Assembly: GCA_008921705.1 (NCBI GenBank)
Contig: VFFE01007485.1
Coordinates: 463,280 to 527,279 of the forward strand
Direction: 5' to 3'
Source of the DNA: Burhinus oedicnemus
Lineage: Eukaryota > Chordata > Aves > Charadriiformes > Burhinidae
Length of the DNA: 64,000 nt
In this document: positions 24,153 through 37,270 of the stretch, piece after piece
Layout of the letters: every line of letters begins with the position of its first letter
Numbering within the stretch: position 1 is the stretch's first letter
Position numbers and translations under genes: made by a program
Notes under the pieces: model-generated
What the model saw: only the letters and a program-made list of their open reading frames with translations
Told to the model about the DNA's origin: nothing
Database searches by the model: none

Positions 24153-24225
24153 TTCATAATTTACTTCAGTGTGAAGATTCTTCCTGAAAGGTGTTTAACT
24201 CTGTGTTATTTTCATTAAGCTCGTT
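24153..24225. other. Spacer between two tail-to-tail CR1 elements
   Basis: 73 bp of unique sequence separate the 3' tail of the + strand CR1 from the 3' tail of the - strand CR1. Together they make an inverted repeat with this spacer as the loop. Confidence 0.8.
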
Positions 24226-27120
24226 TCATAGAATCATAGAATGGTTTAGGTTGGAAGGAAGCTTAAAGATCATCTAGTCCCACCCCCTTGCCATGGGCAA
24301 GGACACCTCCCACTAGACCTGGTTGCTCAAAGCCCCATCCAGTCTGGGGGCTGGACATTTCCAGGGATGGGGCTTCCACAACTTCCCTGGGCAACCTGTG
24401 CCAGTGTCTCACCACCCTCACAGTAAAGAATTTCTTCCTAATATCTAATCTAAATCTCCCCTCTTCCAGTTTGAAGCCATTACCCCTTGTCCTATCACTA
24501 CATGCCCTTGTAAAAAGTCCCTCTCCAGATTTCTTGTAGGTGCCCTTCAGATACTGGAAGGCTGCAATAAGGTCTACCTGGAGCCTTCTCTTCTCCAGGC
24601 TGAACAACCCCAACTCTCTCAGCCTGTCCTCATAGCAGAGCTGTTCTAACCCTCTGATCATGTTTGTGGGTCTCCGCCTCCTCTGGACTTGCTCCAACAG
24701 GCCCATGTCCTTCTTATGCTGGGGGCTCCAGAGCTGGATGCAGTACTCCAGGTGGGGTCTCATCAGAGCAGAGTAGAGGGGCAGAATCCCCTCCCTCGAC
24801 CTGCTGGCCACGTTTCTTTTGATGCAGCCCAGGATACAGTTGGCTTTCTGGGTTGCAAGCGCACATTGCCGTCTCGTGTTGAGCTTCTCATCTACCAACA
24901 CCCCCAAGTCCCTCTCCTCAGGGCTGCTCTCAGTCCATTCTCTGCCCAGCCTGTATTTGTGCTTGCGATTGCCCCAACCCACATGCAGAACCTTACCCTT
25001 GTCCTTGTTGAACTTCATGAGGTTGACATGGGCCCACCTCTCAAGCCTGTCCAGGTCCCTCTGGATGGCATCCCTTCCCTCTAGTATGCTGACCGCTCCA
25101 CACAGCTTGGTGTCGTTGGCAAACTTGCTGAGGGTGCACTCAGCCCCAACACCCATGTCACCAACAAAGATGTTAAATAGTACTGGTCCCAGTACTGACC
25201 CCTGAGGAACACCACTTGTCACTGCTTGCCACTTGGACATCGAGCTATTGACCGCAACTCTTTGAGTGCAACCGTCCAGCCAATTCCTTATCCATCGAGT
25301 GGTCCATCCATCAAATCCATGTCTCTCCAATTTAGAGACCAGAATGTCATGCAGGACGGTGTCAAATGCTTTGCACAAGTTCAGGTAAATGACATCTGTT
25401 GCTCTCCCCTCATCCACCAAGGCTGTAACCTCGTTGTAGAAGGCCACCAAGTTTGTCAGACACAATTTGCCCTTAGTGAAGCCATGCTGGCTGCCACCAA
25501 TCACCTCCGTATTTTCCATGTGTCTTAGCAGAGTTTCCAGGAGGATCTGCTCCACGATCTTGCCAGGCACAGAGGTGAGACTGACCGGCCTGTAGTTCCC
25601 CGGGTCTTCTTTTTCACCTTTTTTGAAAATGGAAGTTATGTTCCTCCTTTTCCATTTGGTGGGAACTTCACCAGACCACCATGACTTCTCAAATATGATG
25701 GATAGTGGCTTAGCAACTTTATCTGACAATTGTCTCAGAACCCGTGGATGAATCTTATCGGGTCCTACCGACTTGTGCACCTTCAGGTTCCTCAGCTGGT
25801 CTCGAATGTGGTCTTCTGCTACAGTGGGCGGTACCTCATTCTCCCAGTCCCTGCCTTTACCTTCTGCAACTTGGGCAGTGTGGTCAGAGCCTTTACCAGT
25901 GAAGACTGAGGAAAAAAAGTCATTGAGTACCTCAGCCTTCTCCATGTCCCGGGTGACGAGGTCTCCCGTTTCCTCCCTGAGTGGGCTCACATCTTCCCTA
26001 GTCTTTCTTTTGTCACTGGTAGATCTATAGAAGGCTTTCTTGTTGCCCTTGATGTTCCTGGCCAGATTTAGCTCTATCTGGGCTTTAGCTTTCCTAACCT
26101 GATCCCTGGCTGTTCAGACAATATCTCTGTACTCCTCCCAGGCTGCCTGTCCTTGCTTCCACCCTCTGTTAGGCTTCCTTTTTCTGTTTGAGATTGTCCA
26201 GGAGCACCTTGCTCATTCATGCAGGTCTCCTGGTGGTTTTGCCTGACTTCCTTTTTGCTGGGGTGCATCGCTCCTGAGCTTGGAGGGGGTGATCCTTGAT
26301 ATTAGCCAGCTTTCTTCAGCCCCTCTTCCTTCCAGGGCTTTATCCCACTGTACTCCATCAAGCAGAATTCTGAAGAGGCCAAAGTCTGCTCTCCCAAAGT
26401 CCAGGGTAGCAAGCTTACTGCGCACCCTCCTTGCCACCCAAAGGATCTCGAACTTCACCATCTCATGATCACTGCAGCCAAGGTTGCCCTTGAGCATGAC
26501 ATTCCCCACCAGCCCCTCCTTGTTGGTGAGAACAGGGTCCAGCATGGCACCTCTCCTTATTGGCTCCTCTGTCACTTGGAGAAGGAAGTTATCATCAATA
26601 CATTCATGGAACCTCCTGGATTGCTTGTGCCCTGCTGTGTTGTCCTTCCAAGAGATATCAGGGTGGTTGAAGTCTCCCATGAGGACCAGGGCTTGTGAAT
26701 GTGAGGCTGCTCCTATCTGCCTATAGAGGGCTTCATCTATTCCGTCTTCCTGGTCAGGTGGCCTGTAGCATACTCCCACTGTAACGCCACCTGTCCCTGA
26801 CCTCCCTTTAATTTTAACCCATAAGCTCTCAGTCGGCTTCTCATCCATCCCCAGGCAGAGCTCCATGCACTCCAGCTGGTCCTTGACATAGAGGGCGACA
26901 TGCCCTCCTCATCTCCCCTGCCTGTCCTTCCTGAAGAGTCTGTATGCATCCATTTCAACACTCCAGTCACAGGAGCCATCCCACCACGTCTCTGTGATGC
27001 CAATTAGATCATAACCTTCCAGGCATGCATGTGTAACTCCTCTTGTTTGTTCCCCATGCTACATGCATTTGCATAGAGGCATTTAAGTTGGGCCCCCGAT
27101 GAATCTAGTTCCCTGGCTGG
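24226..27120 (-). mobile_element. CR1 LINE, 2.9 kb, most of ORF2 present
   Basis: This is the longest CR1 in the window. Its 3' tail appears on the + strand as TCATAGAATCATAGAATGG at 24226-24244. Going leftward through the element on the - strand there are an endonuclease domain, a linker, the full reverse transcriptase and the C-terminal domain. The 5' end near 27070-27120 lies in the N-terminal part of the endonuclease (KCLYANACSM-like block in the - strand translation). No ORF1 is visible beyond it, so the copy is 5' truncated. The exact 5' limit is approximate. Confidence 0.95.
24263..27060 (-). pseudogene. CR1 ORF2 (endonuclease and reverse transcriptase), nonsense and active-site mutations
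   Basis: The endonuclease blocks are ITETWWD (about 26980), GDFNHPDISW (about 26670) and SDHEMVKFEI (about 26460). They are followed by the reverse transcriptase blocks [20 protein letters not shown] (about 25580), [16 protein letters not shown], motif [11 protein letters not shown] (about 25385), [16 protein letters not shown] and motif C FANDTKL (about 25110). From about 26866 to 24263 the frame stays in one phase. It is interrupted only by TGA stops at 26211-26213 and near 26115, with another TGA near 26905. A 575-codon stretch is open. The catalytic Asp of motif A and the first Asp of the FADD-type motif C are both Asn, so the enzyme would be inactive even without the stops. Confidence 0.92.
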
Positions 27121-30100
27121 AATGGCTATTTTTCATAGATATGTCACCTCTAACTCCTTAACATATACATACATGACATACCACACTCCTTTGTAAAAAA
27201 AATCCACTCAGTCTTGGCTACATCATTCCTCTGTTTTGCTGCTTCCTTGTACGATTCTTTCGGAGAACCCAGGATGAGTCCTTCAAAACCTTGTGTTTAA
27301 TGGCTACTTCCTTGAGTATCACGCAAGACTAACCTTGGTGGAAACAGACTCAATATGTTCCCATCACAGAACGTAATCACTCCATTAAACTATTTAGAAG
27401 CTATTGCTCCAGACTGAGTTTTACACTGTGTCTATTCACTTGCCTCTGCTTTGGTACTCTTGTATTGTAATTGCCATAGCTAACAATAAGCAGTTGGTAG
27501 AAAAAACCCTTCCTCTGACATTGAAATTCAGAAGCAAGGAGACAGCGACAGTGATCAGTAATTGTATGCTATCCCTCTTTTTGCTTGCATTTTATTTATA
27601 TTTTTACCTTGAAGAATCTTAATCGTCCATCTGCCAATTTCATAACAGCCGACAACTTCTGCTTGAGTGAGACACACTCTCAATCTTTGCTGGGAAGAGT
27701 GGTTAGAGAGCACACCAAAAATAAAAAGGATCAGAGGATGGATTGCCATGTTAGCATACGTTTTCAGCTCTCATTTATGTCCCTTCTTGATTCAGCTTCA
27801 GTTTGGGGGAGGGAAATGGGAGTAGCGCTGCTTTAAAAGCCATAACCTTTGGAATTAAAATGAGTTCCCAGCACAAACTGAGCAATAAAAAAGCAATCAT
27901 ATCACCAGGCTGCTGGCCCTTATTATTTTAACATCAGTGTGATGGGCTTTAAAAGCCTTAGACATGCTGGGAAAGTTAAATACACGTGTTCCATTTAAAA
28001 CTGACCAGCATTTAAATACGCAGGCACCTGCCACGACAAGCAGTCAAGGGATTGCTCTTTCATTTTATAAATGGAATAAAACTGCTCAGTAGAATGGCAT
28101 GACATCTGTGTGGATATTTGTTTAGTTGCTACTGGTGTACTTAATGTAAGGGATTTAGAGTATTAGGCTCAGACAGCATACTGCAGACTCCACTTCCCCA
28201 CAGTGACTTGTCTATTCAATGCAAGATTTAAGTAGTTGAACAAAGTAATCCTTTTGTCTAGCATGAAATAAAGAAGTGTGTAGGGGTGAGGTGGCTTATG
28301 TTCTCATTTTCCCTTCCTGCAAGAACACTATTAGCTTTGTTAGCAGCAGGAGCTGTGCAACGCGTGCACTCTTGAGATACTGCTACTAAGATTGTGGGGG
28401 GGAAGGAGGAGATGTTTTTGTGTGCTGGGCAAATGGAATAAAAATTCTGTTTATCCGAGGGTTTGAACAGAAATACTTGTGTCTATTTAATTTTGGGTGG
28501 GTTTAATCCTTTTTAATGTTTACATTCGAGTTAATTTTGAATTGAAAACATGCATTGTGTTGAAACAAGTCAATACTTTGAAAATACCAGAACTAAATAT
28601 TCTGATTTTCCAGATACTTCCTCCCTTGAATTCACACACCACTACAGTGCCCTCCCCACCCTGCCCCCCTGGCTTGAACTGAGGTATAGTTTCAGCTTTC
28701 CCAAATATGCCCAGGGATGGAGAGATGTTGAACTTACTACTTACTGAAAATGTTTTACTCATGGCTAGCTTTTTCCCCCATGATGGAATGAAGACACAAA
28801 CTGAAAAATACAGATTATTGCCAGCTGCAAGAATTATTACAGAAATCACCTTTTGTCTTTTTCTATGTGTTTTTTTTTTTTCTCCTCACTCGTTCTTTCC
28901 CGTCCACCAATGTAAAGCAATCACTGTGCCATATTTTTTTAGGATGTTTTCCTTCCCCTGGCACTTTTTTCTGTTGTGGAACGTTCCTCATTTCAATATC
29001 TTGATATTAACTCTTCTTTTCTTCTCCTCTTTTATTGACAATTATTTATGCTGGAAATGAAAAACTATAACAAGGGAAGAGAGTCATTTACACTAGAGGA
29101 ATGAGATCTGCTTTTAATTATCCTATGTGAATAATTTGTCAGTGTCTCATTTCGGACCCTCTGGAAAGGGTGTCTAGCTTTTATTGTTTTACAGAGTAAT
29201 AAAACTATTAAAGCCAATTTGGGCTATCATTTTCCCTGCTGCTTTTCTTCTTTTTCTACCCTGATAAAAGAATCATCTGTAAGAAGACCATCTTCAAATT
29301 ACTGCTGCAATCCCAAGGTGAAAAAAGCACAGTCCTCTTTGTGTCGTGTGTTATTCTTAATGTAATTTAAAAAAGCACAAACTACAGAGAGTTAATCAAT
29401 CCTATGTCCTTAAACATAATTTTGTAGCCCTGGATTATGGTATAGGAGAAATGTGAAGATAAACGATTGTGCTTGATTTTGATGCTGCTAGACAACATTT
29501 TTCATGTCATAAAAGCAAGACAGTGCTTCCTTATACCCCATGGATCCTAGTTAAGAGTGTAACTCCCTGCATTGACTTTTATCTTCTAGAAAGCGACATG
29601 TAGAATCTATATTAAAAATAAATTCCAGAAGATCCTGACAAAGAAAAAGAATCAAAACTGGGAGAAAGATTTAAGAAAAAAAAGCAACCTCTGTTATGTA
29701 CCTACTTGCCCATTACTTCAGTACCAGATCATCTCTCAAGATTAATGTTTCAATACTACTTGAAAGAATATTTCGGAGACATGGAATTAAGAATAAAACA
29801 AAGGTTTGACTTCATTATAGAGTTAGGCAGGGACATCTGTATCTGCGCTTGAATACCTGGTACCGCACAGTCCCCCCCAAGCATTGCTAGAATTTTCTGT
29901 TTTCCATTCTGCACTGAGTCACCTGGGACTCCATAATGGAAATGTGAGAGGAGATGGCATCAGACCTTTTGAGCTGCTGGGGATATCCTGGAGGAATGTC
30001 ACCTTCTGAACGTTTTAATCTGCTTCCTCAGTAAGAAAACCTGAATGGAAACTTAAATCATGCTTTAGCTCATAACTGTATCAACAAGTCCGAGTTACAA

Positions 30101-30782
30101 GGATCATCAGATCCATGAAGGTTACAGAAGAGTGAAGAGCATCAAGCAAGAGTGGTAAGTCCTGAAGGGAGGCAGGCACTAGGTGACTTGTTTGGGGGCA
30201 CAGAAAGTCAATGGAAGATCAGAAATGTCAACAGGGTAGAGCAGGAAATTATCTTACTCTGTGTGCTCTTCTCTGTATTCTCCCCAGCCACTCTCACTTC
30301 TGATCCGTGTTTTTCTCAAGTTTCATCCTTGTTTTGATAACTTCAAAAAATCATGAAAAAAATATAGCATGGCTCAGTTTTTTCTGGACACTAGACTTTA
30401 TTGAACACACAGCAAGTGTTTTTGCTAATTCTTTTTTGCCTCATCTGGGAGCAAGATATCCTAGGAATACAGTGAAAAAGTTTTTCTTCTTAAGTTTTCT
30501 GGCTGGGATTTACTGACGCCTGAAATCTAAATAAAAGCTTCAAAATCTTTTTGGGGACTTCTTTAGGTATGAACTTGCAGGTACTTTGAAAGCCATCCTT
30601 TCCTTTCTCAGGAACTAGGAAAAATTATATCAATACAAGCAATTGGGACAGGCATCAAACATTGTCTGGGACATGTTTGCTTGTAGTGTAAACGAGTGCA
30701 TTGGTATTGACTTGAATGATACATACACTCATATTTTAGTTCAGAAAATGCAGTAATAATTGATCAGTTATTGATCGGTTAC
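27121..30782. other. Unique AT-rich non-coding DNA
   Basis: No gene or transposon is recognised. The block at about 27830-28100 has TTTAAAAGCC-like and ATTTAAAT-like motifs and little simple repeat, as do parts of 29100-29240. Both are candidates for conserved non-coding sequence, but this is inference. Confidence 0.55.
27830..28100. promoter_or_regulatory. Candidate conserved non-coding element
   Basis: An AT-rich but non-repetitive block with several TTTAAA and TAAAT cores, and with no frame, transposon or simple repeat inside. This texture is common in vertebrate developmental enhancers. Alignment with other birds would be needed, so confidence is low. Confidence 0.15.
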
Positions 30783-31376
30783 TGTGTTGGGTCTGGCTGG
30801 GATGGAGTTAACTTTCCCCATAGCAGCCCTCCTAGCACTGTGCTTTGTATTTTTAGCTAGATGGGTGTTGATAACACACCAATGTTCTGGCTACTGCTGA
30901 ACAGTGCTCCCACAGCATCAAGGTTGCCTCTCCAACCCACCCTCCTCCCTCCATCCCCAAAGGCCTTTAAGCTGCGGGTGGGCAAGATGTTGGGAGGGGA
31001 CATAGCCAGGACAGCTGACCCAAACTGACCAAAGGGATATTAAATACTACATGACATCAGCAATAAAAGATAAGAGGAAGGAGCAGGAGGAGGGTCATTT
31101 TTTATTAAGGTGTTTGTCCTCTGAAGCATCAGCTATGTGTACTAAAGCCCTACTTCCCAGGAGGTAGCTGGACATCACCTGCTGGTGGGAAGTAGAAAAT
31201 AAATCTTTTTTGTTTTCCTTTGTTTCCAGACACAGATTTTGCTTTTCTTTATTAAACTGCCTTTATCTTGACCCATGAGTTTTTCAGCTTACATTGTCCC
31301 CTTGTCTCACTGAGGAAGGGGAGTGAGAGAGCAGCTTGGTGGGCACTTGACAGCCAGCCATGGTCAACCCACCACA
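30783..31376 (+). mobile_element. ERVL-type solo LTR
   Basis: The element starts TGTGTTGGGTCTGGCTGGGA and ends TGGTCAACCCACCACA, matching the general form of a very common avian ERVL-like LTR. It carries the blocks GACAGCTGACCCAAACTGAC (about 31010) and AAAGGGATATTAAATAC (about 31031), and an AATAAAA (31062-31068) where the TATA box is expected. ATTAAACTGCCTTTATCTTG lies at 31251-31270 and includes a likely ATTAAA polyadenylation signal. The flanks GTTAC (30778-30782) and ATCAC (31377-31381) match at three of five positions, so any duplication has decayed. No internal retroviral genes adjoin it. Confidence 0.85.
31251..31256 (+). terminator. LTR polyadenylation signal
   Basis: ATTAAA sits in the R-region-like block of the LTR. 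The - strand copy at 37790-38333 has the equivalent block TTAAACTGTCTTTGTC. Confidence 0.45.
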
Positions 31377-34300
31377 ATCACAGATCAAATAGGAACATAA
31401 AACTGTCGTTCCACATCAGCCTGGTGTTTAGCCACACAAGAAGCTGAAATGAGACAAATGGAAAGAAATTTGTAGTGTGCTAATATTTCGTCTACAAAAG
31501 CCTTTTGAATTCCAGACTGCCAGCAGAGAATTGCATGTATAGTCTTGTCAGTTCGTGGTATCCCATGACACACTATCATTAGCCCTTCAGGCTGACTGAT
31601 TGTAATGGCTTCCAGTTATACCACTGTAATACCAGCCAACCCATTATGTAGCCTCTTGTAATCTTATCAGGTATGTACTGCACAATGATAAGTCAGCTTA
31701 TGACCCACAACTAAATGGCTTATGCCTGATCCCACTGATTGAATTTACAGGGGCTGGGTAAGGAACGTATTGGTGAGAAGGTAGTGAAGATATTCAACAA
31801 ATTGGGCCTTATGAGGCCCATGTTCACAGTCTCAATTCTCTGTTTTCTATCTCTAGGACAAAGATGCTCCTTAGAGAGCATCTTCAGGTCTAGAGGACCA
31901 AGCAAATAGGTGTCAGTCTACATCGATACCAAAAAAAACATTACAAAGCCTGAACACAGACCATGACTGTCTATACCATTAAGTATTCAGCTATATGGAT
32001 ATTAGCGTCGTGACAGATGGGCTCTGGATCAGAGGATGGTGTATATTAATAAAGGGGTAAACCCAAGGTTCAAAGAATTCTGGGCCAAATTTTCTCTTAA
32101 AATATTTCTTCTGAATGTGTTACTGAACATACTTGTGCCAGTCTAAGCTTTGCATTTTAAACATTTTTTGTTCATGATCAGCCAGCACTGAAAACTCCTT
32201 TTAATTCTGCTGTTGTTTCTCTGTTCTACTTTTCTTTAGAAAATGTATTTGAACGAGACCTTGCATTCTTTGGCTCTGCCTTCTCCGAAAGTCTTCTGTG
32301 TACATCACCTTCCTCTCCCACCCCCTGACCCTTTCCTTTTTCATAAACCATAGAGAAGGTTTTTTTTCCCAGCGTCTTTCCAGTGCAAATTTTTTTCTTA
32401 TAACATATTTGTTTATTCAGTTTACACTCCGTAATCATACAGAGGCAGAATGAGCTGTAGAGTAATGCAGTGAGGACACGGTAATTGCTTCCTTGTGGAG
32501 GGCCCAGGGACTTTTTCAACATGAAAGCCCAGAACAATGCAAGGTAAAGGTATTCTTGTACTTCTATGTGAATATATACCTTATGCGTAAACTTAATAAA
32601 ATAAGTACAAAAATGTTATCCAAGAACAGAAGGCATAACAGTCCAAAAAAGGCAGAGCCATTGTCCCCAGGCCTGATCCAAAGCCACAGAAATTAATGAA
32701 AAGACTTCCGTGTGCATTGGATCAGGCTGTAACCTTGTGAATAGCTGTGAGGTATCTTTAATGCTGCCAGCACAGCTGCAAGAGGAAAACACACAAAAAG
32801 TAAATGATGAAGGGAGGGTATTTTCAGCCTGGCATCTGGGCCTTTTGAGTGCCATTTCAAAAAGGAGATGGGAGGAGCCTTGCAAAATGCTATGATAATT
32901 GGCCTCTTCCTGCCCCATTGAAGGCCGTCTCAAGGCTTTAAAAGTCAAATTTTGCTCATCTCTTTTTTAAAAAAGATTTATTTTAATTTCCAGCCAAATG
33001 AATGCAAGTGGCATCAATAACAGAACTCGGGACGTCCAGCTTTAGAAATAGAGGTTGTCTCCCGAAGGGCAAAGCAGTGTCTCTTGTAGCTCAGCCAAAA
33101 AAATAAAGTGATGGTCTCATGAACACAGCTTTTATATTCCATCTTGAAGAAGATGTCAAATAAGTAAAGATCAGTACCAAGCTGAATCCACTTCAGCTCA
33201 GCTTCTCTTACACTTAGCTGGTAGCTTACAAAAAATAAATTCAAAGGTATTTAGTCCCTAGCAAAGTTGGAGCAGGAACTCAGCCAAAAAGGCACAATGT
33301 TAGTGTTTGCCCACCACTTGACAGCTTCCTCCAAAAGCCCTCATTTAAAGCAATATAATGTGGCTAGCCATAAAATATCTTAGAATAGAGCCCATATTTA
33401 TACACCTCCTTTTCAATTACAAATGTCACAAGAAGGAACAATGTAATTCAAGTAGCTTTCAAAAGACTAAAATTTGATTCAGTTAAAGATTTAAATTTAA
33501 ATTGAACAAGATTTCTAATTGAATTTCAAAATTTTAGTAGGAAATGTCTTTTTGTCAGAGGCACTGTAGTCAATGATTTCTCTTATACGCGTTATATATT
33601 TTAATTGGCTTAATGCTGGTTTAACTTACTTAATGTGTTTTCGTAAGTGAAGGTGTACTGTGGAATCTACTTTGGATACGTGTTTTTCTTCTTTCAAATG
33701 ATATTCTAAAGGGTAGGTGCCAGCATTGATTCAATCACATTGCTTTAATTGGTATCTTCTTTAAAGATTCAGTGGAAACCTGAGTTCCCCAAGGAGGGAA
33801 TTAACTCTTGTTATATATTTGTATATGATCTCTTCAAGAGCCCCTTAGTGCTACTGTGGTGAACCACAAAGACAAAAGCTTTGAAATGCCACCAAAGTAG
33901 CATCCCAGAAGTGGACTACAGTCCTTTCCATCACCTTGCCATGGGCATGGTGTCTCAACAACAAAGATTCAATGTACAGGGCTAATAGTCAGCTCCACTT
34001 CTGTCTATAGGTTTTCTACATGGACTACAAATCACCCTGCCAACCGGGTTGCTTCAAACTTATGTGAAAGCTAATATCAAAATCAGGATATTTTTAAAAA
34101 TGAAATTAATGTGAAATACAGAAGGGGAGATCATAGGCTTGCACAATACTCTATCATTTCGAACTAACTCCATTAATAATGTCATTTATCCCATATTTTA
34201 TAGCAGAAGCAACACCCACCAAGCTGTTCAGTGGCTTCTTGTCTTTCATCTGCCAGAAGAAATTGCTCAAGACGGGACTGTTTTGTTTCTAGATATTATC

Positions 34301-36885
34301 AATTATGTTAATTTTTTGGAAGTCTGTATTAATTCATTGAATATACACATAAAGCATCAACTTAAAATAGGTATTATTTTACAGTGAATTTTTTCTCTGA
34401 TTATTTCTGTCTCAGTATGTAAATGACAGTTACATAACTTGAATCAAACACGCTGCTCCATCGCTCCATTCTTGCTTCTACTCTATTACTGATATAAAGT
34501 TATTGGAAGGCGGCTCAGTCCCAATCAGAAGATCAAGCAGAAGGTATCAGTGTCTATAAATTTATTCTAAATTTATCCACAAAACCTCTTCTACAATTGC
34601 TTCTTTGTCTGTACCTTTAATTGCCAACATCCTTTCTCTCCCGCAAATTCTGTTTGCAAAATCTGTTTCTCCCTCTCCTCTGTTCTTCATCCTTTCCATA
34701 TACGCATAATTTCATGAAATTGCATAAAAAAGTAGTTCTAGGATTACAGTCAGTACAGGGGTCACCTCTTTTTTAAACAAATCATTATTGTACACTTACT
34801 GCACAGCAGGGTGAACTCTGAAGGACCTTTTTCCTCATTATGCCTTTCCAGAGCTGGTTCTTTGTATCAGACAATGAAGCAGCCCTATCTGGTGGCCAAT
34901 ACCTAGCTGCCTCTAGGCTAGCCTTTTTTACAACTGTTCATTAAGTATTTTTTTATATTTTCTCCAAAACCTTGATATCATTATTAGTTTTTCATCCCCT
35001 GATCTTGAGATGGGGTAATTGAACACTTCATTCTCATTGAAAAAATCTCCATGTTTTACAGCTCAGTATCTGAAGCTGTGTCTGATACCCTATAATGAGA
35101 CACAGTTTTGTTTTTTTTTTTTACTTTCTCTCCTTGCTCTGATTCTTCATCATCAGATGTTTATTCACAGCACAACACCGTGTAATGAAAATTCTCCCTT
35201 CATTTTCCCCTCTTAATTAAAATTCTTACCTTATTTTTTCCCTTACTTCTTAGGGTAAAATCAAGGAAAAGTGGGCTCTTTGAGACTAGGTCTACAAAGG
35301 GATTAAACACATGGAATAACATCCAGACCAAGTGCTGATGCTGTAACGTATGAAAATGCAGTACGCTGCCTGAGGGGTGACACATTGTCCGAATGCAGGA
35401 ACCTGCACAGCTTGAAAAGTGAATGCTTAGATTCCTCCAAAACGCGATTCAAAACATTCTCATAAACTGAAAAGTCAACACCTAGACAACACAAAAAAAC
35501 CCCCCACAGGTCTGTTTTCCTGCCCTGCATCTCTGCAAGCCACGGTGTAGAGCTCTCTCCGCAGGATGGCCACCTACATGAGCAAGGACCACTCGGGCAG
35601 TTAACAGAGCTGCTCCCTGCCTTGGCCAATATGTTCCAGTGCTTATAATACTTAGAAAGTGTTAATGGGTTTTGTGCTCCACCTGAGGGCGTTTAGTCGA
35701 GCTTGAATAGATACCTTGCACTTTCCTCCATCACCGCCCTTGGAGTTAATGAAGTCAAAGCGCCTGCTGATCGTAAGGTGCCGTGTAGGTTCAGACTCTG
35801 TGAGCAGAGCTCATGCAAAAAGCAGCGTCGATCTGTCACCTGCAGTTTGAGTACTTGGCTAAGAGGAGAAAGAACTCAGTTTCTGTCCCTGTAACTATTT
35901 CGATTTTTTATGTGTGTGAACGACGTAATTCCAGGAGCTATGAATGTAAAGAACATATGAAGACATTACTGATGCTGATTTAAACCCCACCCTTGTTCTG
36001 TGAGTCTGAACCTCATACCAAGTGTCAGTTCCTGCCTTAACCTGACTTTCTCTTCTTCCAAGCAATTTACACCTACAGTTGAACTGCATTCAGTAAGAGC
36101 TGATAATAGACTAGCCTTTGCCACCTATTATCTATAAGGCTTTGCCAGTGAACAGTAAAAAAGTATAGAAAACCAGCCAAGCATAGCTTCTGAAAAGTAT
36201 CCCCAACGCAATGATAGATTTCAAACAGGAGAAGTTCCTTTTTCTGCTTGGTGGGAGACCAGGGTACAGACAGACGAATATTAGTTCTAGTTGTTCTACT
36301 TCTTAGCAGCGTTTTTAGTCTCTAAAGCATTTAAATATAAACCAGATGAATCATTCCCTTATTATGATCTGGGTGCAGGCGGATTTTTTTATTCATTGTT
36401 AAATACTCACGCCTTCCCCCCTCACTCCACTCCACGCAAAGCCATACTAAAAGCATTGGTGTCTCCGTCAGGGAGCAGCAAGGGCTGGCTGCTCCCAAGG
36501 GACAAGGAGGCAGGGAAGGTCAATTGTCAGGCTCCTGACAAAGCCTCTACAAACGCTTTTCTTTCTCTGTGTTTTTTTTTTTTTTTCTACCTAAGTTGAC
36601 TATTTCTACAAGGAATTTGGATTTGGGAGATTGTACTGAAAATGGCTGTTCGGTAATGTGCTCCTTTGCATAGTTTTCAGGCAAAAGAAATCAAATCTAA
36701 CCATTTGAGATACTTGTGGAACAGAATCGGTCATTTACTTTAAAGCAGGTGGAAGAGCTCAGCCAATAGCCCCCCACAGGCAAGGCTCTAAGGAATTTGT
36801 TTTCCATAGGATCTGTTTTGTTGCTTGTTTCACATTTTCAATCAGGCCCTAATTCTGTAGCCCTTATTCACGGGGGTAGTCTCAT
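31377..36885. other. Unique AT-rich non-coding DNA
   Basis: I see no gene, transposon or long repeat. Open frames are short. The A/T composition is even, apart from a more GC-rich patch near 35500-35640 with an open frame on the - strand that I cannot link to any family. Confidence 0.55.
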
Positions 36886-37270
36886 TACAAGAAGAGACTA
36901 GAGGAGCAGAGGTTGTTTAGTCTAGCCAAACAAAGGCTGAGGAGATATGATTGCTGTCTATAAATACATCATAGGGGTAAACACAGGAGAAGGAGAAGCA
37001 CTATTTAAGTTTAAGGACAATGTTGGCACAAGAACAAATGGGAATTAACTGGCTATGAATAAATTTAGGCTGGAAATTAGAAGAAGGTTTCTAGTCATGA
37101 GATCAATGAAGCTGTGGAACGGAATGGGTAAGAAGAGAGTGAGGGAAGAAGGAAAAAATATATTTTAAAGAAAGAGCTAATTCAGGTTATGGAGAAGTTT
37201 ATGATGACAGTGCCGTGATAGCACACTCTTCATCCATTAGACTCTTTCCAATCTTACGCTCATTCTTTTT
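36886..37270 (+). mobile_element. Ancient, strongly decayed CR1 relic
   Basis: Translation from 36898 gives LEEQRLFSLAKQRLRR, matching the [14 protein letters not shown] block of the younger copies. It is followed by several stops. Farther on, AGGCTGGAAATTAGAAGAAG resembles the [10 protein letters not shown] block, and CATTAGACTCTTTCCAATCT near 37237 resembles the 3' UTR. The many stops and mismatches mean an old insertion. Confidence 0.75.

Noticed and set aside
24288..26726. Several + strand open frames of 60-130 codons
   Set aside because: They are opposite-strand shadows of the CR1 ORF2 on the - strand, with no motif of their own.
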